Source of the DNA: Candidatus Cryptobacteroides avistercoris
Lineage (GTDB): Bacteria > Bacteroidota > Bacteroidia > Bacteroidales > UBA932
Direction of reading: 5' to 3'
NCBI GenBank assembly: GCA_017695095.1
Contig: JADILW010000026.1
Location: forward strand, 1 to 50,106
DNA length: 50,106 nt
The notes under the pieces were generated by a model. It saw nothing but the letters and a program-made list of their open reading frames with translations, made no database searches and was not told where the DNA came from. A program made the position numbers and the translations under genes. Every line of letters starts with the position of its first letter. The first letter of the stretch is position 1. Of the stretch, positions 24,077-32,238 are shown piece after piece.

Positions 24077-25852
24077 ATGAATCTATTCTCAAAGCTTCAG
24101 CGATACATGGGCAAAAGGAGAATTCTCCTTCCGCTCTCGCTGTTCCTGTCGGCGGCAAGTTCGCTGGCAGGACTGATTCCCTACATCCTGATATGGCTCA
24201 TAGTCAGGGAGTTGCTTATTCCTGGAAGTCTACCCGAAGACGGAGGAATCGTCAAATTCGCGGTATGGGCCGCAGTATCGGCAGTATCCGGCGTGGTTCT
24301 CTATTTTCTCGCCCTGATGTCCTCGCATCTCGCAGCCTTCCGCGTGGAATCAAACATACGCAAGGAGGCCATGAAGAAGGTGGTCGGAATGCCTCTGGGA
24401 TTCTTCGAAAGCACTACAAGCGGACGCATACGCAAAATTATAGATGACAACGCCGGCGTCACCCACACCTTCCTGGCGCATCAATTGCCAGATCTCGCCG
24501 CTACACTGCTCGTTCCGGCAATCGCCGCTGTCCTGATTTTCGCAATCAACTGGCAGCTTGGTCTGGCCTGCATGATTCCGCTGATCATTGCAGGAGGGAC
24601 AATGATGTACATGATGAACACATCCAGCAGGGAATTCATGCGCAAATACATGAATTCCCTCGAGGAAATGAATACGGAAGCAGTCGAGTATGTGCGCGGA
24701 ATACCGGTGGTGAAGGTCTTCCAGCAATCCATCTATTCTTTCAAGAATTTTCATCGCAGTATCCAGAACTACAATAAGATGGTAATGGCCTACACTCGCA
24801 ACTGGACACATCCCATGACTTTCTATACCGTGATTATCAACGGCTTTGCTTATTTTCTCGCGCCAGTTGCCATTTTGATGATGACTCACGGAAACGACTG
24901 GGCCGCCGTGCTCGCCGACTTCCTGTTCTACGTGCTCATAACCCCGGTCTTCTCGTCAAGCATCATGAAGAGCATGTATCTTGTCCAGGCATCCGGCCAG
25001 GCTGACGAAGCCGTCAACCGGCTGGAGAATCTTCTGTCATACAGGAGACTGGAAGTCAGCGAGCATCCGGAAAGTCCCAAGACCTGCGACATAGAATTCC
25101 GCAACGTCTCATTCAGCTATCCCGGAGCCGGGGTCAAGGCCATCGACGGAATAGACTTTCTCCTGCCGGCAGGAAAAACCTATGCTCTTGTCGGTGCGTC
25201 AGGAGGAGGCAAGACGACTATTGCCCGTTTGATTCCGCGATTCTGGGAGGTTGACGAAGGTCAGATCCTGATAGGCGGAGTCGACATAAGGAACATATTG
25301 CCGCAGGAACTTATGGATAACATCTCCTTCGTTTTCCAGCAACCACGTCTTTTCAAGACGTCACTGCTGGAGAACATACGGTACGGAAGACCGGACGCCA
25401 CCGACGAAGAAGTGGGACAAGCCGTGGATGCGGCGCAATGCAGGGAGATAATCGACAGACTTCCTGACGGACTTGACACCAGGATAGGCGCCGAGGGCAC
25501 CTATCTTTCCGGAGGAGAACAACAGAGGATAGCCCTTGCACGCGCAATACTGAAGAATGCCCCCATAGTCGTGCTGGACGAAGCCACGGCCTTCGCCGAT
25601 CCGGAGAACGAACATCTCATACAGCAGGCTCTGCACCGGCTTACCAGAGGGAAAACAGTGCTGATGATTGCGCACAGGTTGTCGAGCGTGACGGGAGCAG
25701 ACCGGATTCTCGTCATAGACAAAGGGAGAATAGCGGAACAGGGCACGCACGACGAACTCATAAAGGAAAACGGAATCTACTCGCAAATGTGGGATGAATA
25801 CCGCCGCAGCGTAAACTGGACATTAAGAAAAAAGGAGACTGAATATGCTTAA
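24077..25852 (+). CDS. ABC exporter half-transporter, subunit 1 (IrtA/YbtP-like)
   Basis: The 591-residue protein has six membrane segments in the first 310 residues and an ATPase domain from about 335. Walker A is GASGGGKTT, signature LSGGEQQR, Walker B IVVLDEATA with catalytic Glu, and H-loop IAHRLSS. The D-loop reads AFADPENE instead of SALD, a variant I associate with iron-siderophore type exporters and importers of the YbtPQ/IrtAB group. It overlaps its partner gene by eight bases, so the two should form a heterodimer in the inner membrane. It diverges from the heme operon across a shared candidate operator, which suggests a role with heme, porphyrin or another iron ligand. Confidence 0.85.
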   Translation: MNLFSKLQRYMGKRRILLPLSLFLSAASSLAGLIPYILIWLIVRELLIPGSLPEDGGIVKFAVWAAVSAVSGVVLYFLALMSSHLAAFRVESNIRKEAMKKVVGMPLGFFESTTSGRIRKIIDDNAGVTHTFLAHQLPDLAATLLVPAIAAVLIFAINWQLGLACMIPLIIAGGTMMYMMNTSSREFMRKYMNSLEEMNTEAVEYVRGIPVVKVFQQSIYSFKNFHRSIQNYNKMVMAYTRNWTHPMTFYTVIINGFAYFLAPVAILMMTHGNDWAAVLADFLFYVLITPVFSSSIMKSMYLVQASGQADEAVNRLENLLSYRRLEVSEHPESPKTCDIEFRNVSFSYPGAGVKAIDGIDFLLPAGKTYALVGASGGGKTTIARLIPRFWEVDEGQILIGGVDIRNILPQELMDNISFVFQQPRLFKTSLLENIRYGRPDATDEEVGQAVDAAQCREIIDRLPDGLDTRIGAEGTYLSGGEQQRIALARAILKNAPIVVLDEATAFADPENEHLIQQALHRLTRGKTVLMIAHRLSSVTGADRILVIDKGRIAEQGTHDELIKENGIYSQMWDEYRRSVNWTLRKKETEYA

Positions 25853-27578
25853 GAAAATACAAAAACGTTTCGCGCTTTCCAGAAAGGGAGCCGAAGATTT
25901 CTGCAAGGGGACAGTTTTCACCATCCTGCTCGACCTTGCGCTTATGTTGCCGTTCGTGTTCGTGTTCCTCTTCCTCGACGACTACATACGTCCGGCGCTA
26001 AACCCCGGAGCACAACCGGAAAAAGACATCGTGTACTATATAGTGCTTGGTCTGTCATTCATTCTGTTGACTTATCTGGTCGGAGTAAGACAATATAACA
26101 GCACCTATACATCCGTATATGATGAGAGCGCGGTAAGAAGAGTATCTCTTGCCGAAAAGTTGCGGAAGCTGCCCATGGCCTTCTTCGGGGAGAAGAACCT
26201 CTCAGATCTGACGTCCACCATCATGGACGACTGTACTGATCTGGAGCACACTTTCTCGCATTCTGTCCCCCAGTTATATGCAGCACTCATCAGCATAGGG
26301 TTGATCGCCGTCGGAATGTTCTTATGGAACTGGCAGCTCGCGCTGTCTCTGTTCTGGGTAGTCCCGGTAGCCCTGCTGATGGTCCTGCTGTCTAAAAAGA
26401 CGATGTCACGCAGGAATAAGGAGAACTACCTGAAGAAACGCGCGGTAAGCGAGAAGATTCAGGAAGGGCTGGAAAACATTCAGGAAATCAAGGCGTGCAA
26501 CAGAGAGCGCGAATATCTTCAGGGTTTATACGCCAAGATCGACACATACGAGAGGGACCAGACCAGAGGAGAACTCCTGCTCGGTGTTCTTGTGAACGGA
26601 GCGCAGAGCGTACTGAAGCTCGGGCTCGCAAGCGTCATAATCGTCGGCGCAGCGATGATTTCACAGGAGAACCTTGACCTGTTCACCTGGCTTGTGATAC
26701 TCACGCTCGGCTCCCGAATATACTCACCGATTGACGAGGTGCTGAACAACCTTGCGGCATTGTTCTATCTCGATGTCCGCATAGACCGTATGAAAGAGAT
26801 GGAGGCCATGCCCACTCAGGAAGGGACACGGGACTTCCATCCGAAAGACTTCAACATTGAATTCAGGAATGTAAGCTTCTCCTACGAGGATGGGAAGCAA
26901 GTGCTCGACAATGTCTCATTCATCGCACGGCAGGGCGAAACCACCGCGCTCGTAGGGCCTTCGGGCAGCGGAAAGAGCACAGCGGCGAAACTCGCAGCGA
27001 GATTTTGGGACATAAACGGAGGTGTCATCACCCTTGGCGGCCATGACATCAGCGAGATAGATCCTGAAACTCTGCTGAAATACTACTCGGTGGTATTCCA
27101 GGACGTGGTGCTCTTCAACGCGTCCGTGATGGAAAACATCCGCATCGGCCGACGGAACGCAAGCGACGGAGAAGTGCTGCAGGCAGCAAAACTCGCGCAA
27201 TGTGACGAGTTCGTATCAAAAATGCCCGAAGGCTATAATACCGTGATCGGCGAGAACGGCGACACGCTTTCGGGAGGCGAACGCCAGAGGATATCGATAG
27301 CACGAGCCCTGCTCAAGAACGCTCCGATAGTACTGCTGGACGAAGCGACCGCCTCACTGGACGTGGAAAACGAGACCAGAATCCAGGCGGGAATATCTGA
27401 ACTCGTCAAAGACAAGACCGTTATCGTCATAGCTCACCGCATGCGCACGATAGCCAATACCGACAAAGTCGTCGTCATAGAAAACGGACATGTATCCGAA
27501 TGCGGTTCGCCAGAGGAACTCAGCAAAACCGGAGGCTGGTTCGCCAGAATGTCCGAGAGACAAATGCAGGGGACGTAG
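25845..27578 (+). CDS. ABC exporter half-transporter, subunit 2 (IrtB/YbtQ-like)
   Basis: The 577-residue protein has the same layout as its partner: six membrane segments to about residue 310, then an ATPase domain with Walker A GPSGSGKST, signature LSGGERQR, Walker B IVLLDEATASLD and H-loop IAHRMRT. All catalytic elements look intact, so both ATP sites of the heterodimer may work. The start at 25845 lies within the end of subunit 1 and is preceded by AAGGAG, a good ribosome-binding site for this phylum. It is convergent with the glutaminyl cyclase gene, 13 bases apart. Confidence 0.85.
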   Translation: MLKKIQKRFALSRKGAEDFCKGTVFTILLDLALMLPFVFVFLFLDDYIRPALNPGAQPEKDIVYYIVLGLSFILLTYLVGVRQYNSTYTSVYDESAVRRVSLAEKLRKLPMAFFGEKNLSDLTSTIMDDCTDLEHTFSHSVPQLYAALISIGLIAVGMFLWNWQLALSLFWVVPVALLMVLLSKKTMSRRNKENYLKKRAVSEKIQEGLENIQEIKACNREREYLQGLYAKIDTYERDQTRGELLLGVLVNGAQSVLKLGLASVIIVGAAMISQENLDLFTWLVILTLGSRIYSPIDEVLNNLAALFYLDVRIDRMKEMEAMPTQEGTRDFHPKDFNIEFRNVSFSYEDGKQVLDNVSFIARQGETTALVGPSGSGKSTAAKLAARFWDINGGVITLGGHDISEIDPETLLKYYSVVFQDVVLFNASVMENIRIGRRNASDGEVLQAAKLAQCDEFVSKMPEGYNTVIGENGDTLSGGERQRISIARALLKNAPIVLLDEATASLDVENETRIQAGISELVKDKTVIVIAHRMRTIANTDKVVVIENGHVSECGSPEELSKTGGWFARMSERQMQGT

Positions 27579-27591
27579 AAATTCAAACGCT

Positions 27592-28368
27592 TCAGCGCTT
27601 CTCCGCCAGCTTCACTTCGTAGAGGCGGGGCCAGTATTTGCCGGTGAGGTAGATCTTGCCGGTGGCGGGGTCGAGGGCGATGCCGTTGAGCACGTCGGTG
27701 TCGGGGGTGCGCAGACTGCGGGGCAGCAGGCCGGTGCAATCGACCGAAGCCTCGACGGTGCCGTCGGCGGGATTGATGACGACTATCATGTCGGTGAGGT
27801 AGACATTGGCCCAGATTCTGCCGTCTATCCATTCCAGCTCATTGAGATTGCGCAGCGGGCGTCCGTCCATCTTCACGTTCACGCTGCGCTCAAGCTGGAA
27901 CTCCGGAGTCAGGAAATAAAGACGCGAGGAGCCGTCCGACGCGATCAGCGACTTGCCGTCGGTGGTGAGCCCCCAGCCGTCGCGCGGATAAGAATAGGCC
28001 CCCACGTACTCGAGGGTCGCGGCGTCGTAGACGTAGGCCACGCGGTTCGTCCAGGTGAGCACGTAGAGCTTGTCGCCGAGAATCACCGACCCTTCCACGA
28101 AATACTTGCTGTTGAAATCCAGTTGACGCTCCACCCTGCCGCTCTCCACGTCCACTATCCTCAGCGAGGACTCGCCGAACTGTCCGGTGCTCTCGTAGAG
28201 ACGCCCGCCGCTGAAGAACAGCCCCTGGGTGTAGGCTCCCGTGTCGTGAAGATATTCCGCAACCGCCTCCGCCCTGTACTCCTTCACCTTCGCCGAACAT
28301 CCCGTCCCGGCCGCCAGGAAGAGCGCGGCCGGCAGAAGCAGGCCAAAAATCATCCTTTTCATTTCCAT
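27592..28368 (-). CDS. Glutaminyl-peptide cyclotransferase (plant/papaya-type beta-propeller)
   Basis: The 258-residue protein has a probable lipoprotein signal (AAGTGC, Cys about 24). Five-bladed propeller features of the Glu_cyclase_2 family follow: DTGAYTQGLFFSGGRLYESTG, SVILGDKLYVLTWTN, YPRDGWGLTTDGKSLIASDGS, LNELEWIDGRIWANVY and VLNGIALDPATGKIYLTGK. The enzyme cyclises N-terminal glutamine to pyroglutamate on exported proteins. In Bacteroidetes many type I signal-peptide cleavages leave Gln, which gives this periplasmic enzyme broad use. It diverges from pyrG across 43 bases. Confidence 0.9.
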   Translation of the reverse strand: MEMKRMIFGLLLPAALFLAAGTGCSAKVKEYRAEAVAEYLHDTGAYTQGLFFSGGRLYESTGQFGESSLRIVDVESGRVERQLDFNSKYFVEGSVILGDKLYVLTWTNRVAYVYDAATLEYVGAYSYPRDGWGLTTDGKSLIASDGSSRLYFLTPEFQLERSVNVKMDGRPLRNLNELEWIDGRIWANVYLTDMIVVINPADGTVEASVDCTGLLPRSLRTPDTDVLNGIALDPATGKIYLTGKYWPRLYEVKLAEKR

Positions 28369-28394
28369 GGACGCGAAGTTACAATTTTATTGTG

Positions 28395-28402
28395 TATCTT
28401 TG
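28395..28402 (+). promoter_or_regulatory. -7 box of pyrG
   Basis: TATCTTTG, followed by CATCCC exactly as before the tRNA-Thr gene. It is nine bases from ATG 28412, giving a leaderless or nearly leaderless mRNA. Confidence 0.65.
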
Positions 28403-28411
28403 CATCCCGTT

Positions 28412-30043
28412 ATGGACACAAAGTATATTTTCGTCACTGGCGGAGTCGCCTCATCACTCGGCAAAGGAATAATCGCCGCATCGCTGGCAAAACTGCTCCA
28501 GGCAAGAGGCCTGAGCGTCACCATCCAGAAATTCGACCCCTACATCAACGTCGACCCCGGCACCCTCAACCCCTACGAGCACGGCGAGTGCTACGTGACC
28601 GAGGACGGAGCCGAGACCGACCTTGACCTCGGGCATTACGAGCGCTTCCTCGGAGTCCACACCTCCAAGGCCAACAACGTGACCACCGGCAAGATATACT
28701 ACACCGTCATCACCAAGGAGCGCGAGGGCGCCTACCTCGGCAAGACAGTCCAGATCATCCCCCACATCACCGACGAAATCAAGCGCCGCATGATGCTGCT
28801 CGGCAAGAGCGGCAAATACGACGTGATCATCACCGAGATAGGCGGAACCATAGGCGACATGGAGTCGCAGCCCTTCGTGGAGGCCGTTCGCCAGCTCCAG
28901 TGGGAGCTCCCCGAGGAGGACTGCATGTCCATACACCTCACGCTCGTGCCCTACCTCAGCGCCGCCAAGGAGCTCAAGACCAAGCCCACCCAGCATTCGG
29001 TGCAGATGCTCCAGCAGTCCGGAGTGCAGCCAGACATCATCGTCTGCCGCACCGAGCACCCGCTGACCCCCGAGATACGCAAGAAGATAGCGATGTTCGG
29101 CAACGTGAAGCCCGGACACGTGATACAGTCCATCGACGCATGGAGCATCTACCAGGTGCCTCTCAACATGCACGAGGAGCACCTCGACGAGCTCGTGGTG
29201 CGCCACCTCCAGATAGACAACTTCGCGCAGCCCGACATGCGCGCATGGAACGCCTTCCTCGAGAAGCTCAAGAAACCCAAGTCCGAAGTGGACATCGCCC
29301 TCGTAGGAAAATACGTCGAGCTCCAGGACGCCTACAAGTCCATACTCGAGTCGTTCGTGCATGCCGGCGCGGCCAACGAGTGCAAGGTCAACGTGCACAC
29401 CGTCCACAGCGAGCACCTCAACGACGACAACGCGGCGGAGCTGCTCGGACGCGCCGACGGCATACTCGTGGCCCCCGGATTCGGCGAGCGCGGCCTCGAA
29501 GGCAAGATTTCAGCGACCAAATACGCCAGGGAGCACAACGTGCCTTTCTTCGGAATATGCCTGGGCATGCAGATGTGCGTGGTAGAGTTCGCAAGACATG
29601 TGCTTGGCTGGAACGACGCCTGCTCGACTGAGGTCACGTCCAAGACCGAGCATCCCGTGATAGACCTGATGGAGGACCAGAAGTCCACTACCATCAAGGG
29701 CGGGACCATGAGGCTCGGAGCCTACGACTGCGAGCTCAAGAAAGGCTCCAGAATCCACGACATCTACGGCAGCAGCCTCATTTCCGAGCGCCACAGACAC
29801 CGCTACGAGTTCAACTCCGACTTCCTCCCCGAATTCGAGAAGGCCGGCATGGTCGCTTCGGGACGCAACCCCCAGACCGGACTCGTCGAAGTCATGGAAA
29901 TACCCGCACACCCCTTCTTCGTGGGCGTGCAGTTCCACCCTGAATTCAAGAGCACGCCCGAACACCCGCAGCCCATCTTCACGGCTTTCGTGAAGGCCGC
30001 GATGGAGATGCGCAGGTCAAGGAAATCGGAGAAACACGAATAA
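28412..30043 (+). CDS. pyrG: CTP synthase
   Basis: This 543-residue enzyme aminates UTP to CTP with glutamine and ATP. The N-terminal synthetase domain opens KYIFVTGGVASSLGKG with the ATP-binding loop, followed by QKFDPYINVDPGTLNPYEHG and EDGAETDLDLGHYERF. The C-terminal glutamine amidotransferase domain has GFGERG, FGICLGMQ with the catalytic Cys, and GVQFHPEF with the His-Glu pair. Length is normal. ATG 28412 is chosen over the frame opening at 28367 because homology and the promoter both fix it. An imperfect hairpin with a T-rich tail follows at 30077. Confidence 0.98.
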   Translation: MDTKYIFVTGGVASSLGKGIIAASLAKLLQARGLSVTIQKFDPYINVDPGTLNPYEHGECYVTEDGAETDLDLGHYERFLGVHTSKANNVTTGKIYYTVITKEREGAYLGKTVQIIPHITDEIKRRMMLLGKSGKYDVIITEIGGTIGDMESQPFVEAVRQLQWELPEEDCMSIHLTLVPYLSAAKELKTKPTQHSVQMLQQSGVQPDIIVCRTEHPLTPEIRKKIAMFGNVKPGHVIQSIDAWSIYQVPLNMHEEHLDELVVRHLQIDNFAQPDMRAWNAFLEKLKKPKSEVDIALVGKYVELQDAYKSILESFVHAGAANECKVNVHTVHSEHLNDDNAAELLGRADGILVAPGFGERGLEGKISATKYAREHNVPFFGICLGMQMCVVEFARHVLGWNDACSTEVTSKTEHPVIDLMEDQKSTTIKGGTMRLGAYDCELKKGSRIHDIYGSSLISERHRHRYEFNSDFLPEFEKAGMVASGRNPQTGLVEVMEIPAHPFFVGVQFHPEFKSTPEHPQPIFTAFVKAAMEMRRSRKSEKHE

Positions 30044-30076
30044 CACCAAATTAATACCTAAAAATCTGTTTCTCGG

Positions 30077-30114
30077 AATCTCGGTGCGGCTAATCCTGCA
30101 TCGAGATTTCTTTT
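30077..30114 (+). terminator. Terminator after pyrG, overlapping the clcA end
   Basis: AATCTCGGTGC (30077-30087) pairs with TGCATCGAGATT (30097-30108), with one mismatch, and TCTTTT follows. The stem includes the stop region of the convergent channel gene, so it may act on both strands. Confidence 0.55.
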
Positions 30115-31844
30115 AATTCGGCGCGGTAGGCGGTAAGCAGCCGCGACTTGGATATGAAGCCGAGGTACCTGCGGTTCTCGTCGATCACGGGCAGCCTCCA
30201 CGCTCCGGTCCGGTCGAACTTCTTCATCACCGAATCCATCTTCTCGCCGTAGTAGATGTATTCCGGCGGGGTCTCCATCAGGTTGTAGACATGGAGCTTG
30301 TCGTAGAGTTCGGTGTCGAACAGATATTTGCGGGCGGCGGCGAGGTCCACCATGCCCTGGAAACGGCCCTGCGAGTCAATCACCGCCAGCACCGCGGCGT
30401 CGGACTGCGAGACCACCCCGACTATGTCCCTGAGAGGCGCGTCGATCTGCACCTTGGGATACTTGTCGCGTATCAGGCTGTTGGTGTTGAGCAGGGTCAG
30501 GACCGCCTGGTCGTTGTCGTGGGTCAGCAGGTCGCCGCTCTGGGCGATACGTTTGGTGTAAATAGAGTAGCGCTCGAAGATGCGCACGGTTCCGAACGAT
30601 ACGGTGGCGCAGAGTATCAGGGGAATCAGCAGGCCGTAGCCGCCGGAAATCTCGGCGATCAGGAAGATCGCGGTCATCGGAGACTGCATCACGGCGGCCA
30701 TCAGGGCGGCCATGCCCACAAGCACGAAGTTCTGCTCCGGCACGTCGGCGCCCAGCAGATTCATGCAGCGGCTCACGACGAAGCCCAGAATCGCACCCGC
30801 GAACAGAGTGGGTCCGAAAGTTCCTCCGACTCCGCCTCCCGAATTGGTCAGCGTCATCGTGATTATCTTGAAGAATAGCACCAGCAGGAAGAACAGCGGC
30901 ACTCCCCAGGCGGAACGCATCATGAAGGACAGGACGGAGCTGCTCTCCACGGCAATCTCCCTGCCTGCCAGCAGGGCGTTCAGCGAATCATAGCCCTGGC
31001 CGTAGAGCGGAGGGAACAGGAATATCAGCAGGCCGAGCACCGAAGCGCAGAGCAGCCAGCGCAGATAGGGGCTGCGGATATGGGCGAGCTTGTCTTCGAG
31101 CCAGAGGGTGCCGTTGGTGAAATACAGCGAGAAAAGTCCGGCCGCGATGCCGAGCACGATGTAGAAGGGCACGTTGTCGAGCGCGAAGGGCGTGAGGGTG
31201 CAGGCGAACACGGGAGTGGCCCCGCGGAAAATGCAGGACACCATGGTCGCGGAAATCGTGGAGATGAGCAGCGGCAGCATCGAGTTCATCGACACGTTGA
31301 AGAGCAGGATCTCCATCGTGAACAGCACTCCGGCCAGCGGAGCCTTGAAGATGCCGGCGATGGCACCTGCCGCGCCGCAGCCCAGGAGTATGGTTATGTT
31401 GCGGTACGACAGCCCGCAGACCCTTCCTATGTTGGAGCCTATGGCGGCGCCGGTGTAGACTATGGGCGCCTCCGCTCCCACCGAACCGCCGAAGCCGATG
31501 GTGAACGACGACGTGACCACCGACGACCACATGTTGTGGGGTCGTATCTTGGACTCGTTGCGGGACACCGCGAGCAGCACCTTGGTCACTCCGTGGCCTA
31601 TGTTGTCCCTGACCACGTATCTGACGAGGAGCAGAGAGATGAGCATTCCGACGCCGGGAAGCACCAGGAAGCGCCAGCCTTCGCCGGGCACTCCGGTGCG
31701 TCCGCCTATCAGAAAATGGCTTATCTGCTCGATGGCGCCGTCAAGAACGACAGCGGCGCACCCGGAGAGTACGCCGATTATGAAACTGAGCAGCAGGAGC
31801 CTGCTGTGTTCTGATATTCTGTATAGAGGATTAATCAGCCGCAT
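30090..31844 (-). CDS. CLC-family chloride channel/antiporter with CBS domains
   Basis: The 584-residue protein has a CLC membrane core of about 420 residues followed by two CBS domains. Family motifs are GFGGSVGAEAPIV, carrying the gating glutamate, GAAGAIAGIFKAPLAGVLF (GxFxP type) and NSGGGVGGTFGPTLFAGA. The CBS pair (about 445-575) contains LRDIVGVVSQSDAAVLAVID and WRLPVIDENRRYLGFISKSRLL, likely a nucleotide-sensing regulator. The role is chloride or fluoride/proton exchange at the inner membrane. ATG 31844 (MRLINPLY) is preferred; the frame runs back to 31967 but that would overlap the upstream gene heavily. The chosen start overlaps the upstream stop by 14 bases. Confidence 0.9.
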   Translation of the reverse strand: MRLINPLYRISEHSRLLLLSFIIGVLSGCAAVVLDGAIEQISHFLIGGRTGVPGEGWRFLVLPGVGMLISLLLVRYVVRDNIGHGVTKVLLAVSRNESKIRPHNMWSSVVTSSFTIGFGGSVGAEAPIVYTGAAIGSNIGRVCGLSYRNITILLGCGAAGAIAGIFKAPLAGVLFTMEILLFNVSMNSMLPLLISTISATMVSCIFRGATPVFACTLTPFALDNVPFYIVLGIAAGLFSLYFTNGTLWLEDKLAHIRSPYLRWLLCASVLGLLIFLFPPLYGQGYDSLNALLAGREIAVESSSVLSFMMRSAWGVPLFFLLVLFFKIITMTLTNSGGGVGGTFGPTLFAGAILGFVVSRCMNLLGADVPEQNFVLVGMAALMAAVMQSPMTAIFLIAEISGGYGLLIPLILCATVSFGTVRIFERYSIYTKRIAQSGDLLTHDNDQAVLTLLNTNSLIRDKYPKVQIDAPLRDIVGVVSQSDAAVLAVIDSQGRFQGMVDLAAARKYLFDTELYDKLHVYNLMETPPEYIYYGEKMDSVMKKFDRTGAWRLPVIDENRRYLGFISKSRLLTAYRAELKEISMQD

Positions 31845-32205
31845 CCTGAGGTTCGTCGTCCGCCCCGTACTGGGAGATGTTGTCGTCGGGCAGGGTTCCG
31901 CCGTCATCTCCTCCGACGGCAGCGCTTCCGGCCACCTGTTCATTCTCGGCATCCTCCTCCCCTTCAAGCCAGCGCTCGATGTCGTCGGCGTCGTCGATCT
32001 TCACCTTGATCTTCACGAGGTAGATCGCGTCGGGCACCTCTATCATCACTGCATAGAAGGGAGTGCCGTCGGGCTTGGTGTATTTGACGATGTCGGGAAG
32101 ATAGTCGTTGAATCCCTTGGGATATTTCTCCGCAAATGCCTCGGCGAGTTCCCGGGACATGTTCTCATAGCTTACGATGTGACGCTTTTTGTTATCAGCT
32201 GCCAT
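31831..32205 (-). CDS. Conserved hypothetical small protein, acidic C-terminus
   Basis: I do not recognise this 124-residue protein as a named family. Its first 85 residues look like a folded alpha/beta unit (RHIVSYENMSRELAEAFAEKYP, GFNDYLPDIVKYTKPDGTPF, VMIEVPDAIYLVKIKVKI), and the last 40 are low-complexity and acidic (DDADDIERWLEGEEDAENE). It is soluble with no signal. It is coupled to the downstream channel gene by a 14-base overlap and follows the ygiQ gene by 33 bases, so these genes may share a transcript. No function can be proposed. Confidence 0.75.
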   Translation of the reverse strand: MAADNKKRHIVSYENMSRELAEAFAEKYPKGFNDYLPDIVKYTKPDGTPFYAVMIEVPDAIYLVKIKVKIDDADDIERWLEGEEDAENEQVAGSAAVGGDDGGTLPDDNISQYGADDEPQDAAD

Positions 32206-32238
32206 ATATCTCTTGAATTTTCGACTGCAATAATAGTA

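Noticed and set aside
31845..31967. N-terminal extension of the chloride channel
   Set aside because: The extra residues lack homology and overlap the upstream gene's coding region; ATG 31844 fits the family start.
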